Source: Aquimarina brevivitae (lineage in GTDB: Bacteria; Bacteroidota; Bacteroidia; Flavobacteriales; Flavobacteriaceae). Taken from it: 64,000 bases of DNA. Location: assembly GCF_004216895.1 (NCBI RefSeq), contig NZ_SGXE01000001.1, forward strand, positions 868,001 to 932,000. Reading direction: 5' to 3'. The number at the start of each line of letters is the position of its first letter. Within the stretch, counting starts at the first letter, position 1. Positions 54,856 to 63,401 of the stretch are shown in pieces. Under the pieces are notes generated by a model. It did no database searches, had not been told where the DNA came from, and saw only the letters and a list, made by a program, of their open reading frames with translations. A program made the position numbers and the translations under genes.

Positions 54856-56304
54856 ATGAAAAAGGCAATTTATTTTAATATTATAATACTCATTCTTTCA
54901 TACCTAAACTGTGTTGGTCAAATTATTCCAAAATACGGTTACGATAATAACGGTAATTTAAGTTATGATCAAAATAAAGAAATCGAATCCATAGCATATA
55001 ACGTTCTCAATCTACCAGAAGCTATTAACTTTAATGACGGTAGAAAAATAGTTTTTTCCTATAATGCATCAGGAGAGAAAATTCAGCAAAGCGTATACGA
55101 CAGTAACGGTAATCTTGTGCAACAATATAATTATATAGGCGGTATTGTATATGAAAATCAAAATCTCAGCTTTATTGCTCAGCAAGAAGGCTACATTGAA
55201 CCTAATGATGATCAAACTTTTTTATATACCTATCAACATTTCGACCATTTAGGTAATATTCGGTTATCCTATTCTGATGCAGATAAGGACGGCCTAATTG
55301 ATCAAGTAGTAAATGGCACGGATAAGGACGGGGATGGTGATTTTTATAATGAAGTAAAGGAGACTAAAGACTATTACCCATTTGGTTTGGTTTATAAAAG
55401 GGATAATGTAGTGAGAGGACGTAAACATCCTTATGGTTTTGGTAAAAAAGAGGAATTAGAAATGTTTGGCTTAGACTGGCAGGATTTTGGAGCTCGGATG
55501 TATGAGGCATCGCTAGGAAGGTGGCACGTAATTGATCCTTTAGCTGAAAAGTATTATGCTATATCCCCCAATGTTTATGTAGCTAATAATCCATTGAACT
55601 TTATCGACCCTACAGGTGCAAAAATAGAAGATCCTGACGGTATTGTAAAAAGGCAGAAAAATTTTCATGAATCTAACATTGAAGGTATTAAAGAGGCTTT
55701 AAAAGTAGTAGAGGATAAAAAAATGAAAAAGGCATTCAAAGGTTTATTGAATGCTAATAAATCTATGTTAGATAAAATAGAACAGCTTGAAGTATCAGAA
55801 CAGACCTATCGTGTAAGTACAATAAATGATAATGGTGTGGGTTATAATGTCATAAACAATAAGGTAGATATAGGAATTGATGGAAACCTTTCTAATGATG
55901 ATTTTATTGCTATGGTTGCACATGAACTAGAACACGCACATCAATATGAAACAGGACAAATATCCTTGAGAACTGATGGTTTTGCAGAAGCATTAAATGA
56001 TATTGGGGATGAAACTAATGCTTTTAATCAAGAGCGAATTTTTGGACTAGGAGCTAGGTTTTTTCTTAATAAAACTGAAGAAGAATATACGGATGCTAAA
56101 ACACGAGGCGAAGGTGTAAATTATAGAGCCTTACCAAAGGGGCCTATATCAATTAATTCACCTCAGGGGAGAGCTCTTAGAAGGAGAACAATTGAAGCCG
56201 GTAGAACTGGTCAACCGACTAAGGAATATTATAAGGGATGGCAAGCGGATAGAGCACTTGGTTTTTTAGGTAGAACTTATACTACGAGTCCTTTTAGCAA
56301 TTAA
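54856..56304 (+). CDS. RHS core with HExxH metallopeptidase tip, cassette B
   Basis: I start at MKKAIYFNIIILI (54856), 7 bp after cassette A, with a signal peptide ending NCVGQ; an earlier in-frame ATG (54781) lies inside cassette A. The 482-residue protein repeats the cassette A plan: NGNLSYDQNKEIESIAYNVL, DHLGNIRLSYSD (intact), DKDGDGDFY, DYYPFGL, GARMYEASLGRWHVIDPLAEKY. The tail differs but has HELEH at 356-360 and Glu (DETNAF) at the same spacing as in cassette A. It is followed by a terminator; no immunity gene is seen. Confidence 0.82.
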   Translation: MKKAIYFNIIILILSYLNCVGQIIPKYGYDNNGNLSYDQNKEIESIAYNVLNLPEAINFNDGRKIVFSYNASGEKIQQSVYDSNGNLVQQYNYIGGIVYENQNLSFIAQQEGYIEPNDDQTFLYTYQHFDHLGNIRLSYSDADKDGLIDQVVNGTDKDGDGDFYNEVKETKDYYPFGLVYKRDNVVRGRKHPYGFGKKEELEMFGLDWQDFGARMYEASLGRWHVIDPLAEKYYAISPNVYVANNPLNFIDPTGAKIEDPDGIVKRQKNFHESNIEGIKEALKVVEDKKMKKAFKGLLNANKSMLDKIEQLEVSEQTYRVSTINDNGVGYNVINNKVDIGIDGNLSNDDFIAMVAHELEHAHQYETGQISLRTDGFAEALNDIGDETNAFNQERIFGLGARFFLNKTEEEYTDAKTRGEGVNYRALPKGPISINSPQGRALRRRTIEAGRTGQPTKEYYKGWQADRALGFLGRTYTTSPFSN

Positions 56305-56331
56305 TAGATGTTAAGAATTTTAGTCTATGAT

Positions 56332-56376
56332 AAAAGACTCCTTTGCACAATTTTTTACCAAAGGAGTCTTTTGTTC
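56332..56376 (+). terminator. Terminator of the RHS operon
   Basis: AAAAGACTCCTTTG (56332-56345) pairs perfectly with CAAAGGAGTCTTTT (56359-56372) around a 13-base loop. Confidence 0.85.
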
Positions 56377-56414
56377 GGTATTTTTAAATGACGCGATGCT
56401 TCAGTGCCCCTTTC

Positions 56415-57755
56415 TCATTCACACCCTAAATCCACTCTTGATTCCGCATCATTGTTTGGAAAGCAAAATCCAGAATTAAGTGTTTCAGGAACATAGCGCC
56501 TTAGATTTGGATCACGCAATCCATTTTCAATAAAGGCAGTAAGGTCATTCATTTCTTCATCCGTTAGGTTGGTAGCACCAAATTGAGGTGCAAGTTGCGT
56601 AGGAGGAACTTCTGAGCTTTCCGGTACGCCATTATTCTTATATCGAATGACGTCTTTAACAGAAGTAAACGTACCGCCGTGACCGTAAAAACCATTGTCT
56701 ATGATATTGTATAGTGTAGGTGTTTTGAACTTATAATCGTCTTCACTGTTTTGAGTAAAACCACCTCTTCCCTTCTTTACGTTAGAAAAACCAGCTTCAT
56801 CCAAAACCATAGCTTGGCTAGAGTTATCAAAATCTCCCATTCCAAATGCATAAAAGTTTTTATCATTTAATGCGGGCCCTGTATGACATTCATAACATCT
56901 ACCTTTATCAAAAAATACTACTGCTCCTCTTTTTTCAGTATTATTTAAGGCTTGCAAGTCACCATTAAGCCATTGTTGCCAAGGGGACTGATTCGCTAAT
57001 AATGTTCTTTCATAAGCGGCGATTGCCAAAGCAGCATTTTGTTTTGTGTAGCGCTCAGACTCCGGTGAATCTGGAAAAGCAGCATCAAAAAGTGCCTTAT
57101 ACCCGTGTCCATTTACAAATTCTTCATCGATTAATAAACGATGCACGTCCTGTCCTTTAATAGCTTGTACTTCAATGCCTTGAAAACCTAAATTGTTTTC
57201 TGGGATATTGGTCCAGTTGGCTTCTGTACCCGCATTGGTACCCGTTGCGCCAAATTGACCGTTCCATAGCATAACATCTTGGTAGGCTACATTAAGTACG
57301 GTTGGGGATTTAATGGGCTGGATGTCTAGGTTTTCTTGAGGAACTTCAGGATTAACTATTCTTCCTTCTCCCTTAATTCCAAATCCCATTCCACCTTCGC
57401 CAAGACCTTGTCGTAATGAAGCAGCAAAACCAGCATCAGCCTGGTGACAAGAAGCACAAGAGTAAGTGTCTTTCATTTCTGTGATCTGCGGATTTCCAGC
57501 GGTTCCTGTTTCATGCATAAGCAACTTACCTAAAGCTACTTTTTCTGCTGTTATTGGATTCAGTGGATCTTGCGGAATATTTGAAAAATCATCACTTTCT
57601 GGTAAGGTAAAGAACGATTTTCCTTCCCCGTTTGAGGCTTCAATTAATAAATCTTCTAATTCTAAATCTAATGAAGATGCTATAGGCGTATAGTCATCAT
57701 TGTTACATGAAGCAACGATCAATGCTCCAGCAACGAAAAATAAAATTTTTTTCAT
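56415..57755 (-). CDS. Di-heme cytochrome c peroxidase (MauG/CCP family) lipoprotein
   Basis: The 446-residue lipoprotein (signal to VASC, then NNDD) has two heme-binding motifs, CASCHQ (about 101-106) and CYECHTG (about 289-295), in the two-domain layout of bacterial CCP. The first domain holds the peroxidatic heme region (SPTVLNVAYQDVMLWNGQFG), the second the GHGGTFTSVKDVIRYKNNG stretch. It would reduce hydrogen peroxide or oxidise a partner in the periplasm or at the surface. It is minus strand, 26 bp after the BrnQ gene, and may be cotranscribed. Confidence 0.92.
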   Translation of the reverse strand: MKKILFFVAGALIVASCNNDDYTPIASSLDLELEDLLIEASNGEGKSFFTLPESDDFSNIPQDPLNPITAEKVALGKLLMHETGTAGNPQITEMKDTYSCASCHQADAGFAASLRQGLGEGGMGFGIKGEGRIVNPEVPQENLDIQPIKSPTVLNVAYQDVMLWNGQFGATGTNAGTEANWTNIPENNLGFQGIEVQAIKGQDVHRLLIDEEFVNGHGYKALFDAAFPDSPESERYTKQNAALAIAAYERTLLANQSPWQQWLNGDLQALNNTEKRGAVVFFDKGRCYECHTGPALNDKNFYAFGMGDFDNSSQAMVLDEAGFSNVKKGRGGFTQNSEDDYKFKTPTLYNIIDNGFYGHGGTFTSVKDVIRYKNNGVPESSEVPPTQLAPQFGATNLTDEEMNDLTAFIENGLRDPNLRRYVPETLNSGFCFPNNDAESRVDLGCE

Positions 57756-57781
57756 CCCTTTATTGTTTTTCCCTTGGTTTG

Positions 57782-59056
57782 TTATTGGTTCCCTTTTCTT
57801 AACAAAATGTTAAGTAAAACAAATATAACAATTGCAGGCAAAAACCATCCTAAATTATAAGAACTTAATGGGATATACTTTAAAAAAGGGGTATTTACCC
57901 CTGCTAATCCTACTGAATTTAAAAAGTCTGGTATGCTAAAAAGTAGAATAATCGCTACTACTCCTTTAAAAATTGGTGGTGAGGCATACTTATGTGGAAC
58001 TAGATTAAGAAATATTAATCCTATAGTAACCGGATAGATTAACATAAGCGCAGGAACAGCGATGTTTATGATATAATTGACATCAAATTGTCCCATTAGT
58101 ACTCCTAACAAACAGCCGATGATTGCAGTTGCTTTAAATGCTTTGTCAGAGTCACCAAAAAATCCCTTTACAAAATCAGCAGTTCCTGTTACAATTCCTA
58201 TAGCTGTGGTAAAGCAGGCTAAGGAAACCAATAGGCCTAAGAACATCTTGCCGATATGACCTAGTGTAAAAATACTAAGGGAGGATAGAACTTCAATACG
58301 AGAACTATTAGGTTCCATCCAAGTACTGTAAATTGAACCGTTATAGATCAGTCCTGTATAAACTAATAAAAGTGCTAAACCTGCAATACAACCTGATTTA
58401 ATAATTAATGCTTTATTTACTTTAAAATCAGAGGCACCTTTGAGTTTTAAAGAAACAATAATAACTCCACCAATCACAACTGCGCCGATAGCATCAAAAG
58501 TTTGATATCCTTCAAATAATCCTCTAACAAAGGGTTTTTCTAAATCTGTAACGACAGTACTAGCGGGACCGGTAAATAGCCCAATGCCGATAATACTTAG
58601 TATGGTCAATAAGATTACTGGAGTTAAAAATTTACCAATTATATCAAGAATTTTAGATCTATTGAGTACAAAGAGTAGTACAAGTGCAAAATATATTGAG
58701 CTCGTCAAAAGATACCCAGAATCCAAATAAGGTTGTATGGCTATCTCGTGTGTTACTGAAGCGGTTCTTGGCGAGGGTAACCCAATAGATATTGCATACA
58801 CAGCAAAACAGTAGATATAACTAAAAACAGGAGATACTTTTTTGCCAAAATCAAACATTGTACCTTGAATTTTGGCGTGTGCAACTATTCCTAATATAGG
58901 GATAATAACTGCAGAAATAATAAAACCAAATGTTACCCAATTCCACTGGTCACCAGCTTCGTGACCCAAAAAAGGCGGTAACATTAAATTACCCGCCCCA
59001 AAAAACATGGAAAATAATGCAAATCCAGCAACAAATGTTTCCTTATTTAATCTCAT
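57782..59056 (-). CDS. brnQ: Branched-chain amino acid:cation carrier (LIVCS)
   Basis: I start at MRLNKETFVAGFALFSM (59056), the normal start of the family; the longest frame adds 23 residues. The 424-residue membrane carrier has about 12 spans and the N-terminal FFGAGNLMLPPFLG signature. It takes up Leu, Ile and Val with sodium. It is divergent from the hydrolase at 59093, with only 36 bp between the starts. Confidence 0.93.
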   Translation of the reverse strand: MRLNKETFVAGFALFSMFFGAGNLMLPPFLGHEAGDQWNWVTFGFIISAVIIPILGIVAHAKIQGTMFDFGKKVSPVFSYIYCFAVYAISIGLPSPRTASVTHEIAIQPYLDSGYLLTSSIYFALVLLFVLNRSKILDIIGKFLTPVILLTILSIIGIGLFTGPASTVVTDLEKPFVRGLFEGYQTFDAIGAVVIGGVIIVSLKLKGASDFKVNKALIIKSGCIAGLALLLVYTGLIYNGSIYSTWMEPNSSRIEVLSSLSIFTLGHIGKMFLGLLVSLACFTTAIGIVTGTADFVKGFFGDSDKAFKATAIIGCLLGVLMGQFDVNYIINIAVPALMLIYPVTIGLIFLNLVPHKYASPPIFKGVVAIILLFSIPDFLNSVGLAGVNTPFLKYIPLSSYNLGWFLPAIVIFVLLNILLRKGNQ

Positions 59057-59092
59057 TTCTTTAGGTTTAAAGCGGTAATATATTTTTATAAA

Positions 59093-59869
59093 ATGACAAT
59101 CAGCCATAAAGGTATTAAAATACAATTTCAGGAATCAGGAGTAGGAAAAAATATTGTGTTTTTACACGGTTTTTTAGAGAATCTTACAATGTGGAATTCA
59201 ATCAAACCTCATTTTAAGGACTATCGATGTATCAGTATTGATCTATTGGGACACGGAGGAAGTGAATGTCTGGGGTATATCCATACTATGGAACAAATGG
59301 CAGCTGCAGTGCTGGAAGTTTTGGAATATCTAGAAGTATCCAATGCCGTTTTTGTAGGTCATTCTATGGGGGGATACGTTAGTTTAGAATTAGCTTATAA
59401 ATATCCAAACATGATTAAAGGCCTAATATTGCTGAACTCTACATCGTATGCAGATAGCGAAGAAAGAAAATTAAGTAGAGATAGAGCCATTGAAATCGTT
59501 AAGAATAATCCAAATGCCTATACCAGTATGGCAATAGCAAATTTATTCGCTATAGAAAATAGAAAAAAGTATGCTGATCAAATACTTGCCATAAAGAACC
59601 AAGCCAGCAACACTCCGTTGCAAGGTATTATTGCTGCTTTAGAGGGAATGAAAGTAAGAAAAAACCTATCCAATACACTAAAGTATTTAGCAGTCCCCAA
59701 AGCAATTTTTGCCGGTACTCAAGATCCGGTATTAGCTTATGAGCAAAGTGTTGCTGAATCTAATTACACCAATACTGAGCTGGTAACTTTTGAAGGAGGA
59801 CACATGTCTTACATTGAAAATAAATCAAAATTTATTAAAAGTCTGCACTCTTTTTTAGAACATTTATAA
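59093..59869 (+). CDS. Alpha/beta hydrolase
   Basis: The 258-residue protein has HGFLENLTMW after the second strand, the nucleophile elbow GHSMGGYVS with catalytic Ser, AGTQDPVLAYE with the probable acid, and His in EGGHMSYIE. The lid region (about 125-185) is normal. The substrate is unknown. There is no signal peptide, so it is cytoplasmic. Confidence 0.9.
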   Translation: MTISHKGIKIQFQESGVGKNIVFLHGFLENLTMWNSIKPHFKDYRCISIDLLGHGGSECLGYIHTMEQMAAAVLEVLEYLEVSNAVFVGHSMGGYVSLELAYKYPNMIKGLILLNSTSYADSEERKLSRDRAIEIVKNNPNAYTSMAIANLFAIENRKKYADQILAIKNQASNTPLQGIIAALEGMKVRKNLSNTLKYLAVPKAIFAGTQDPVLAYEQSVAESNYTNTELVTFEGGHMSYIENKSKFIKSLHSFLEHL

Positions 59870-59998
59870 TATCATTTCAGCGTTACCGAGGAGGGTAAAA
59901 CCTGTCTAAAAATCGATAAAATACACATTATTTAGTCTTTTTGTGTTAAAATGATGATTTTTAGGGTAAATTTTCTTACATAATATGGTATATCAAAT

Positions 59999-60006
59999 TA
60001 TTTTTG
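59999..60006 (+). promoter_or_regulatory. -7 box upstream of the small zinc-ribbon-like protein
   Basis: TATTTTTG at 59999-60006 is a perfect TAnnTTTG, 40 bases before the start codon. No good -33 word is seen at the usual distance. Confidence 0.45.
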
Positions 60007-60046
60007 TTATTATTGTGTTGATTATGAACAAGTAACCCCAACGCAT

Positions 60047-60316
60047 ATGACAAAATCAACTTCCCAATCGGGACTTTCTTTTTCTAAGTTATACTGTTCT
60101 TTATTTGGTCATAAATTTGAGGTGACCAAAAAAATTACCAATCACGTAAAAGAATATACGTGCTGTCATTGTAAAGAACAGGCTACAATCAATAGTAGAG
60201 GAAAGTTAGAAAAATTAACACCTAAATTAAAAGAAGCCAATAAAGCATTAGCTAGCGTACACAAAAAAAAGGTAGCTAAAGAAAATGCTTCTTCCACTTT
60301 TCAGGCAGCTTCTTAG
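60047..60316 (+). CDS. Small zinc-ribbon-like protein (DUF1660-like)
   Basis: The 89-residue protein has YCSLFGHKFEV and then YTCCHCKEQA, a C-x4-H ... C-x2-C arrangement that could bind zinc, as in DUF1660 proteins. A basic, helical C-terminus follows, rich in Lys and Ala. The function is unknown. Its stop overlaps the end of the convergent thiL by 4 bases. Confidence 0.65.
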   Translation: MTKSTSQSGLSFSKLYCSLFGHKFEVTKKITNHVKEYTCCHCKEQATINSRGKLEKLTPKLKEANKALASVHKKKVAKENASSTFQAAS

Positions 60317-61365
60317 TTGTCATTTTGAATAGGATTCCATCCTTGAGCTTTTAGCTCAATTCTTTCATTAGCTCTGGTTACCAAGGCATTTCCACTTTTT
60401 TGGTCAAGCATATGACCGATCACCGTAAAATTAGGATTAGCTTTAATCTTAGGGTAATCCTCTTGTGCTATAGTAAAAAGTAATTCATAATCCTCACCAC
60501 CACTTAGAGCAACCGTTGTGCTGTTTAAAGAAAATTCTTCGCAAGTTGATATTACTGTTGGATCTAGAGGAATTTTTTCCTCATAGAGATTTACACCTAC
60601 ACTAGAGCTTTTACACAGATGTAATACCTCTGAGGAAAGTCCGTCGCTTATGTCAATCATACTGGTTGGTTTTACTTCCAGTTTTTGAAGCAAAAGCATA
60701 ATATCCTTTCGAGCCTCAGGCTTTAGTTGTCGCTCAATAAGATAGGTATATTTATCTAAATCAGGTTGTACTGATGGATTTACTTTGTAGACCTCTTTTT
60801 CACGTTCTAAAACCTGAAGTCCAAGATAGGCACCACCTAAATCTCCGGTAACAACGAGTAAATCATTTTCTTTGGCACCACTTCGATATACGATTTCATC
60901 TTCATCTGCGTGGCCGATAGCAGTAACACTTATGATTAGACCCGTAGTTGAAGATGTAGTATCTCCACCGATCACATCAATATCATAAATTTTAGCGGCG
61001 GTATAAATACCTTCGTACAACTCTTCTAAAGCCTCTACAGGAAATCTATTTGAAACTGCTATTGATACAGTTATGTGCGAAGCAGTTGCATTCATGGCAT
61101 AAATGTCAGATAGATTAACCATAACCGCTTTGTAACCTAGATGCTTTAAAGGAACATAGCTGAGGTCAAAGTGTACGCCCTCAATTAGCATGTCTGTGGA
61201 CACTACTGTTTTTTTAGAATCAAAACTTAGAACGGCAGCATCATCACCAATCCCTTTTATTGTACTCTTGTGTTTTAAGGATACTTCTTTAGTTAGGTGT
61301 TCAATTAAACCAAATTCTCCCAATTCGGATAAGGGAGTTCGTTGTGGATTTTTATCTTCTATCAT
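60313..61365 (-). CDS. thiL: Thiamine-monophosphate kinase
   Basis: The 350-residue enzyme makes thiamine diphosphate from thiamine monophosphate. Visible motifs are GDDAAVL near residue 41, VSTDMLIEGVHFD, MVNLSDIYAMNA and VIGGDTTSSTTG, and DISDGLSSEV and GGEDYELLFT in the second half. Length is normal. Confidence 0.94.
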   Translation of the reverse strand: MIEDKNPQRTPLSELGEFGLIEHLTKEVSLKHKSTIKGIGDDAAVLSFDSKKTVVSTDMLIEGVHFDLSYVPLKHLGYKAVMVNLSDIYAMNATASHITVSIAVSNRFPVEALEELYEGIYTAAKIYDIDVIGGDTTSSTTGLIISVTAIGHADEDEIVYRSGAKENDLLVVTGDLGGAYLGLQVLEREKEVYKVNPSVQPDLDKYTYLIERQLKPEARKDIMLLLQKLEVKPTSMIDISDGLSSEVLHLCKSSSVGVNLYEEKIPLDPTVISTCEEFSLNSTTVALSGGEDYELLFTIAQEDYPKIKANPNFTVIGHMLDQKSGNALVTRANERIELKAQGWNPIQNDN

Positions 61366-61408
61366 AGATGCAAAGATACTATTTACGCGTTAATTGAAAT
61401 CAAGGATT

Positions 61409-61957
61409 TTAATTAACAGTTTTCTTTTCTAAATAAATTAAATGCCAGGTAACATCCTCAGATTTGTAAATTACCAAATCATTAAAACCAATTGCGTAAT
61501 GTGCTTGCAGAGAGCGTTGATTATGAGCAGCTACTTCTGTAATAAGCATGTCATATTTTTCTCCAAATTCTTTGAGCATAGTAGCATATAAATTTCTAAA
61601 AACTCCTTGGCTCCTATATTTTTTAGCAATACAGATTTGCCCCATAATCAAATAGGAAGTAGCGGAAGTAATCTGATTTGTAATTATTGTAAACATAGGT
61701 TTAAGGACCTCTATTTCTTTCGCAAAATCTGGATGCATACTTAAGGCATAACCAACAACAGTTTCACCTTGTTTTGCTATAATATGCGCTTCTTTAGCGT
61801 TCATTCTTTCAAGTAACTCCATAGTATGCGTTACAGTAACAAACCCTTCTTTTAACTTTTCGTCATCGGATAGTACCAATGGTAAATTTTGTTGCTGTAA
61901 AGCTAATATTTGCAGCAATTCTTCGGTAGATGTTACCTTTTTATAACTAATATCCAT
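61409..61957 (-). CDS. GNAT family N-acetyltransferase
   Basis: The 182-residue protein has the acetyl-CoA motif around residue 108-125 (IGQ-like ICIAKKYRSQGVFRNLYATM, where RSQGVF is the pyrophosphate loop) and a late ALGF-type strand (YAIGFNDLVIY). The substrate is unknown. Confidence 0.82.
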   Translation of the reverse strand: MDISYKKVTSTEELLQILALQQQNLPLVLSDDEKLKEGFVTVTHTMELLERMNAKEAHIIAKQGETVVGYALSMHPDFAKEIEVLKPMFTIITNQITSATSYLIMGQICIAKKYRSQGVFRNLYATMLKEFGEKYDMLITEVAAHNQRSLQAHYAIGFNDLVIYKSEDVTWHLIYLEKKTVN

Positions 61958-61981
61958 AATTAATTATCGTATAGTATAAAA

Positions 61982-62014
61982 ATAACAAATGAGGCAATAC
62001 GCCCCATTTGTTAT
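61982..62014 (-). terminator. Terminator after the ankyrin gene
   Basis: ATAACAAATG and CATTTGTTAT arms, with GG/CC inside, form a stem at 61982-62014. On the minus strand it runs into TTTTTAT. Confidence 0.7.
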
Positions 62015-62040
62015 CAGTTTTTTTAATAAAACTTTGTAGG

Positions 62041-62478
62041 CTACTTTTCTAAGTGTGTTGATAAGTAGGCTAAAATCTCTTTTTGCTCATAATGGATGGC
62101 GTAATCTATAGCCGATCTACCTCTTTTTTTAGCCTTATAATTAGCTCCGTTTTCCACTAATTCTTTGAGCATATTTAATTCTCCATATTTTACTGCGTAT
62201 AACAAAGGTGTTTTTGCTGAGCAATCGGATTCCAGATTAGCACCTTTCTTTATCAAAGCACTAAAGCACTTTTGGGCTTTTGTTTTAATAGCAAGAGAAA
62301 GTAAATGATAAGGTTTGTTATTAACCTGGTAACAGTTATCCAGGGCACTGGGGTCAACTGTTTTAAATAGAAGTTCTGGTTTGTCTGTCGTTAGTGCTTC
62401 TTTGAGCTCAGCAGTAACAGACTGAGCAGTTACATTAATAGTAATAAAAGTAAGGATTGATAAAAATAAAGTTTTCAT
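62041..62478 (-). CDS. Secreted ankyrin-repeat protein
   Basis: The 145-residue protein has a signal peptide (ending NVTAQ) and about three ankyrin repeats (about 45-140, such as KTPLLYAVKYGELNMLKELVENGANYKA in part). It probably mediates protein contact in the periplasm. The function is unknown. Confidence 0.8.
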   Translation of the reverse strand: MKTLFLSILTFITINVTAQSVTAELKEALTTDKPELLFKTVDPSALDNCYQVNNKPYHLLSLAIKTKAQKCFSALIKKGANLESDCSAKTPLLYAVKYGELNMLKELVENGANYKAKKRGRSAIDYAIHYEQKEILAYLSTHLEK

Positions 62479-62521
62479 ACTGTTTGATTTTTGATTGATG
62501 AATTATGATTATGTATTAAAA

Positions 62522-62728
62522 TTAGTCTTGTTGATATTCTAAAATATCTGCAGGTTGACAGTCTAGCGCTTTGCAAATAGCTTCTAGCGTAGAAAAACGA
62601 ATTGCTTTTGCTTTTCCTGATTTTAAAATGGAAAGATTAGCAGTAGTAATACCAATTTCTTCTGCCAAATCTTTGCTCATCATTTTTCGCTTGGCGAGCA
62701 TTACATCTAAGTTTACAATTATGGGCAT
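62522..62728 (-). CDS. Cro/CI-type helix-turn-helix regulator
   Basis: The 68-residue protein is a single XRE-like HTH domain: MSKDLAEEIGITTANLSILK is the HTH core. It starts 2 bp after the DUF2975 gene, the usual pairing for this family. It probably controls its own operon. Confidence 0.9.
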   Translation of the reverse strand: MPIIVNLDVMLAKRKMMSKDLAEEIGITTANLSILKSGKAKAIRFSTLEAICKALDCQPADILEYQQD

Positions 62729-62730
62729 AG

Positions 62731-63246
62731 TTAAATGGTTAATTCGTTTTCTTGTTGTATTTGCGTTCCTTCTTTAAAAATTGAGGCAATAAACCACGAG
62801 AATATTCCTAATATTAGATGCAGCATCCATTCAGGAGTTTCAGTTATTGACATTCTTTGATAGAGAATCCCGATTATAACTAATTCGGTTACTGCATACA
62901 AGAGATTCCAGAAGGTAAAATACAGCAGATAACGTGACGCTTTTTTGGTAAATAGAACTTTTGACTTAAACGTCTTAAATATGTTGGATGCTAAGTAGAA
63001 AAATACGGTGTAAAAGATCAGAAATATGGTTATGGCCAAAAAAACCTTGGTTTCATAATTTCCTTTGATTACAGAATCAGTAAACGGAATCTTAATGATA
63101 AATTCGTTATTGACTATTTCAAAGGATTTTGTAACGATCGCAAGTACTATTAAAATAAAGAATATAATATATCCTATCGTAATCGCTCGCAGTGCATAAA
63201 ATAATAATGTGGATAATGATCTTTCTCCGAATGTTTTTAATTTCAT
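62731..63246 (-). CDS. DUF2975 family membrane protein
   Basis: The 171-residue protein has four hydrophobic segments (about 20-42, 70-90, 100-125 and 135-157). It is always found with a Cro/CI regulator like the one directly downstream. The pair's function is unknown; it resembles a membrane sensor and its regulator. Confidence 0.85.
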   Translation of the reverse strand: MKLKTFGERSLSTLLFYALRAITIGYIIFFILIVLAIVTKSFEIVNNEFIIKIPFTDSVIKGNYETKVFLAITIFLIFYTVFFYLASNIFKTFKSKVLFTKKASRYLLYFTFWNLLYAVTELVIIGILYQRMSITETPEWMLHLILGIFSWFIASIFKEGTQIQQENELTI

Positions 63247-63329
63247 GAGTTTAGCATTTCTATCGATGGGTCAAAAGTATATAAAATTATTGAAAAACAA
63301 TAATTAATAGTTGTTTTTTATTAATAAAT

Positions 63330-63375
63330 TACTGTTTTACAAAGTAAATAAACTACCGTTTTATAGTTATAAAAC
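63330..63375. promoter_or_regulatory. Operator-like repeats between DUF2975/HTH and bioF
   Basis: TACTGTTTTA (63330-63339) and TACCGTTTTA (63354-63363) are direct repeats 24 bp apart. The second is part of a perfect 18-bp palindrome, GTTTTATA-GT-TATAAAAC (63358-63375). The site lies between two divergent promoters and could bind the HTH regulator or a biotin repressor. Confidence 0.5.
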
Positions 63376-63401
63376 ATAGTATTTTGTTGTATTTTAGCCC
63401 T

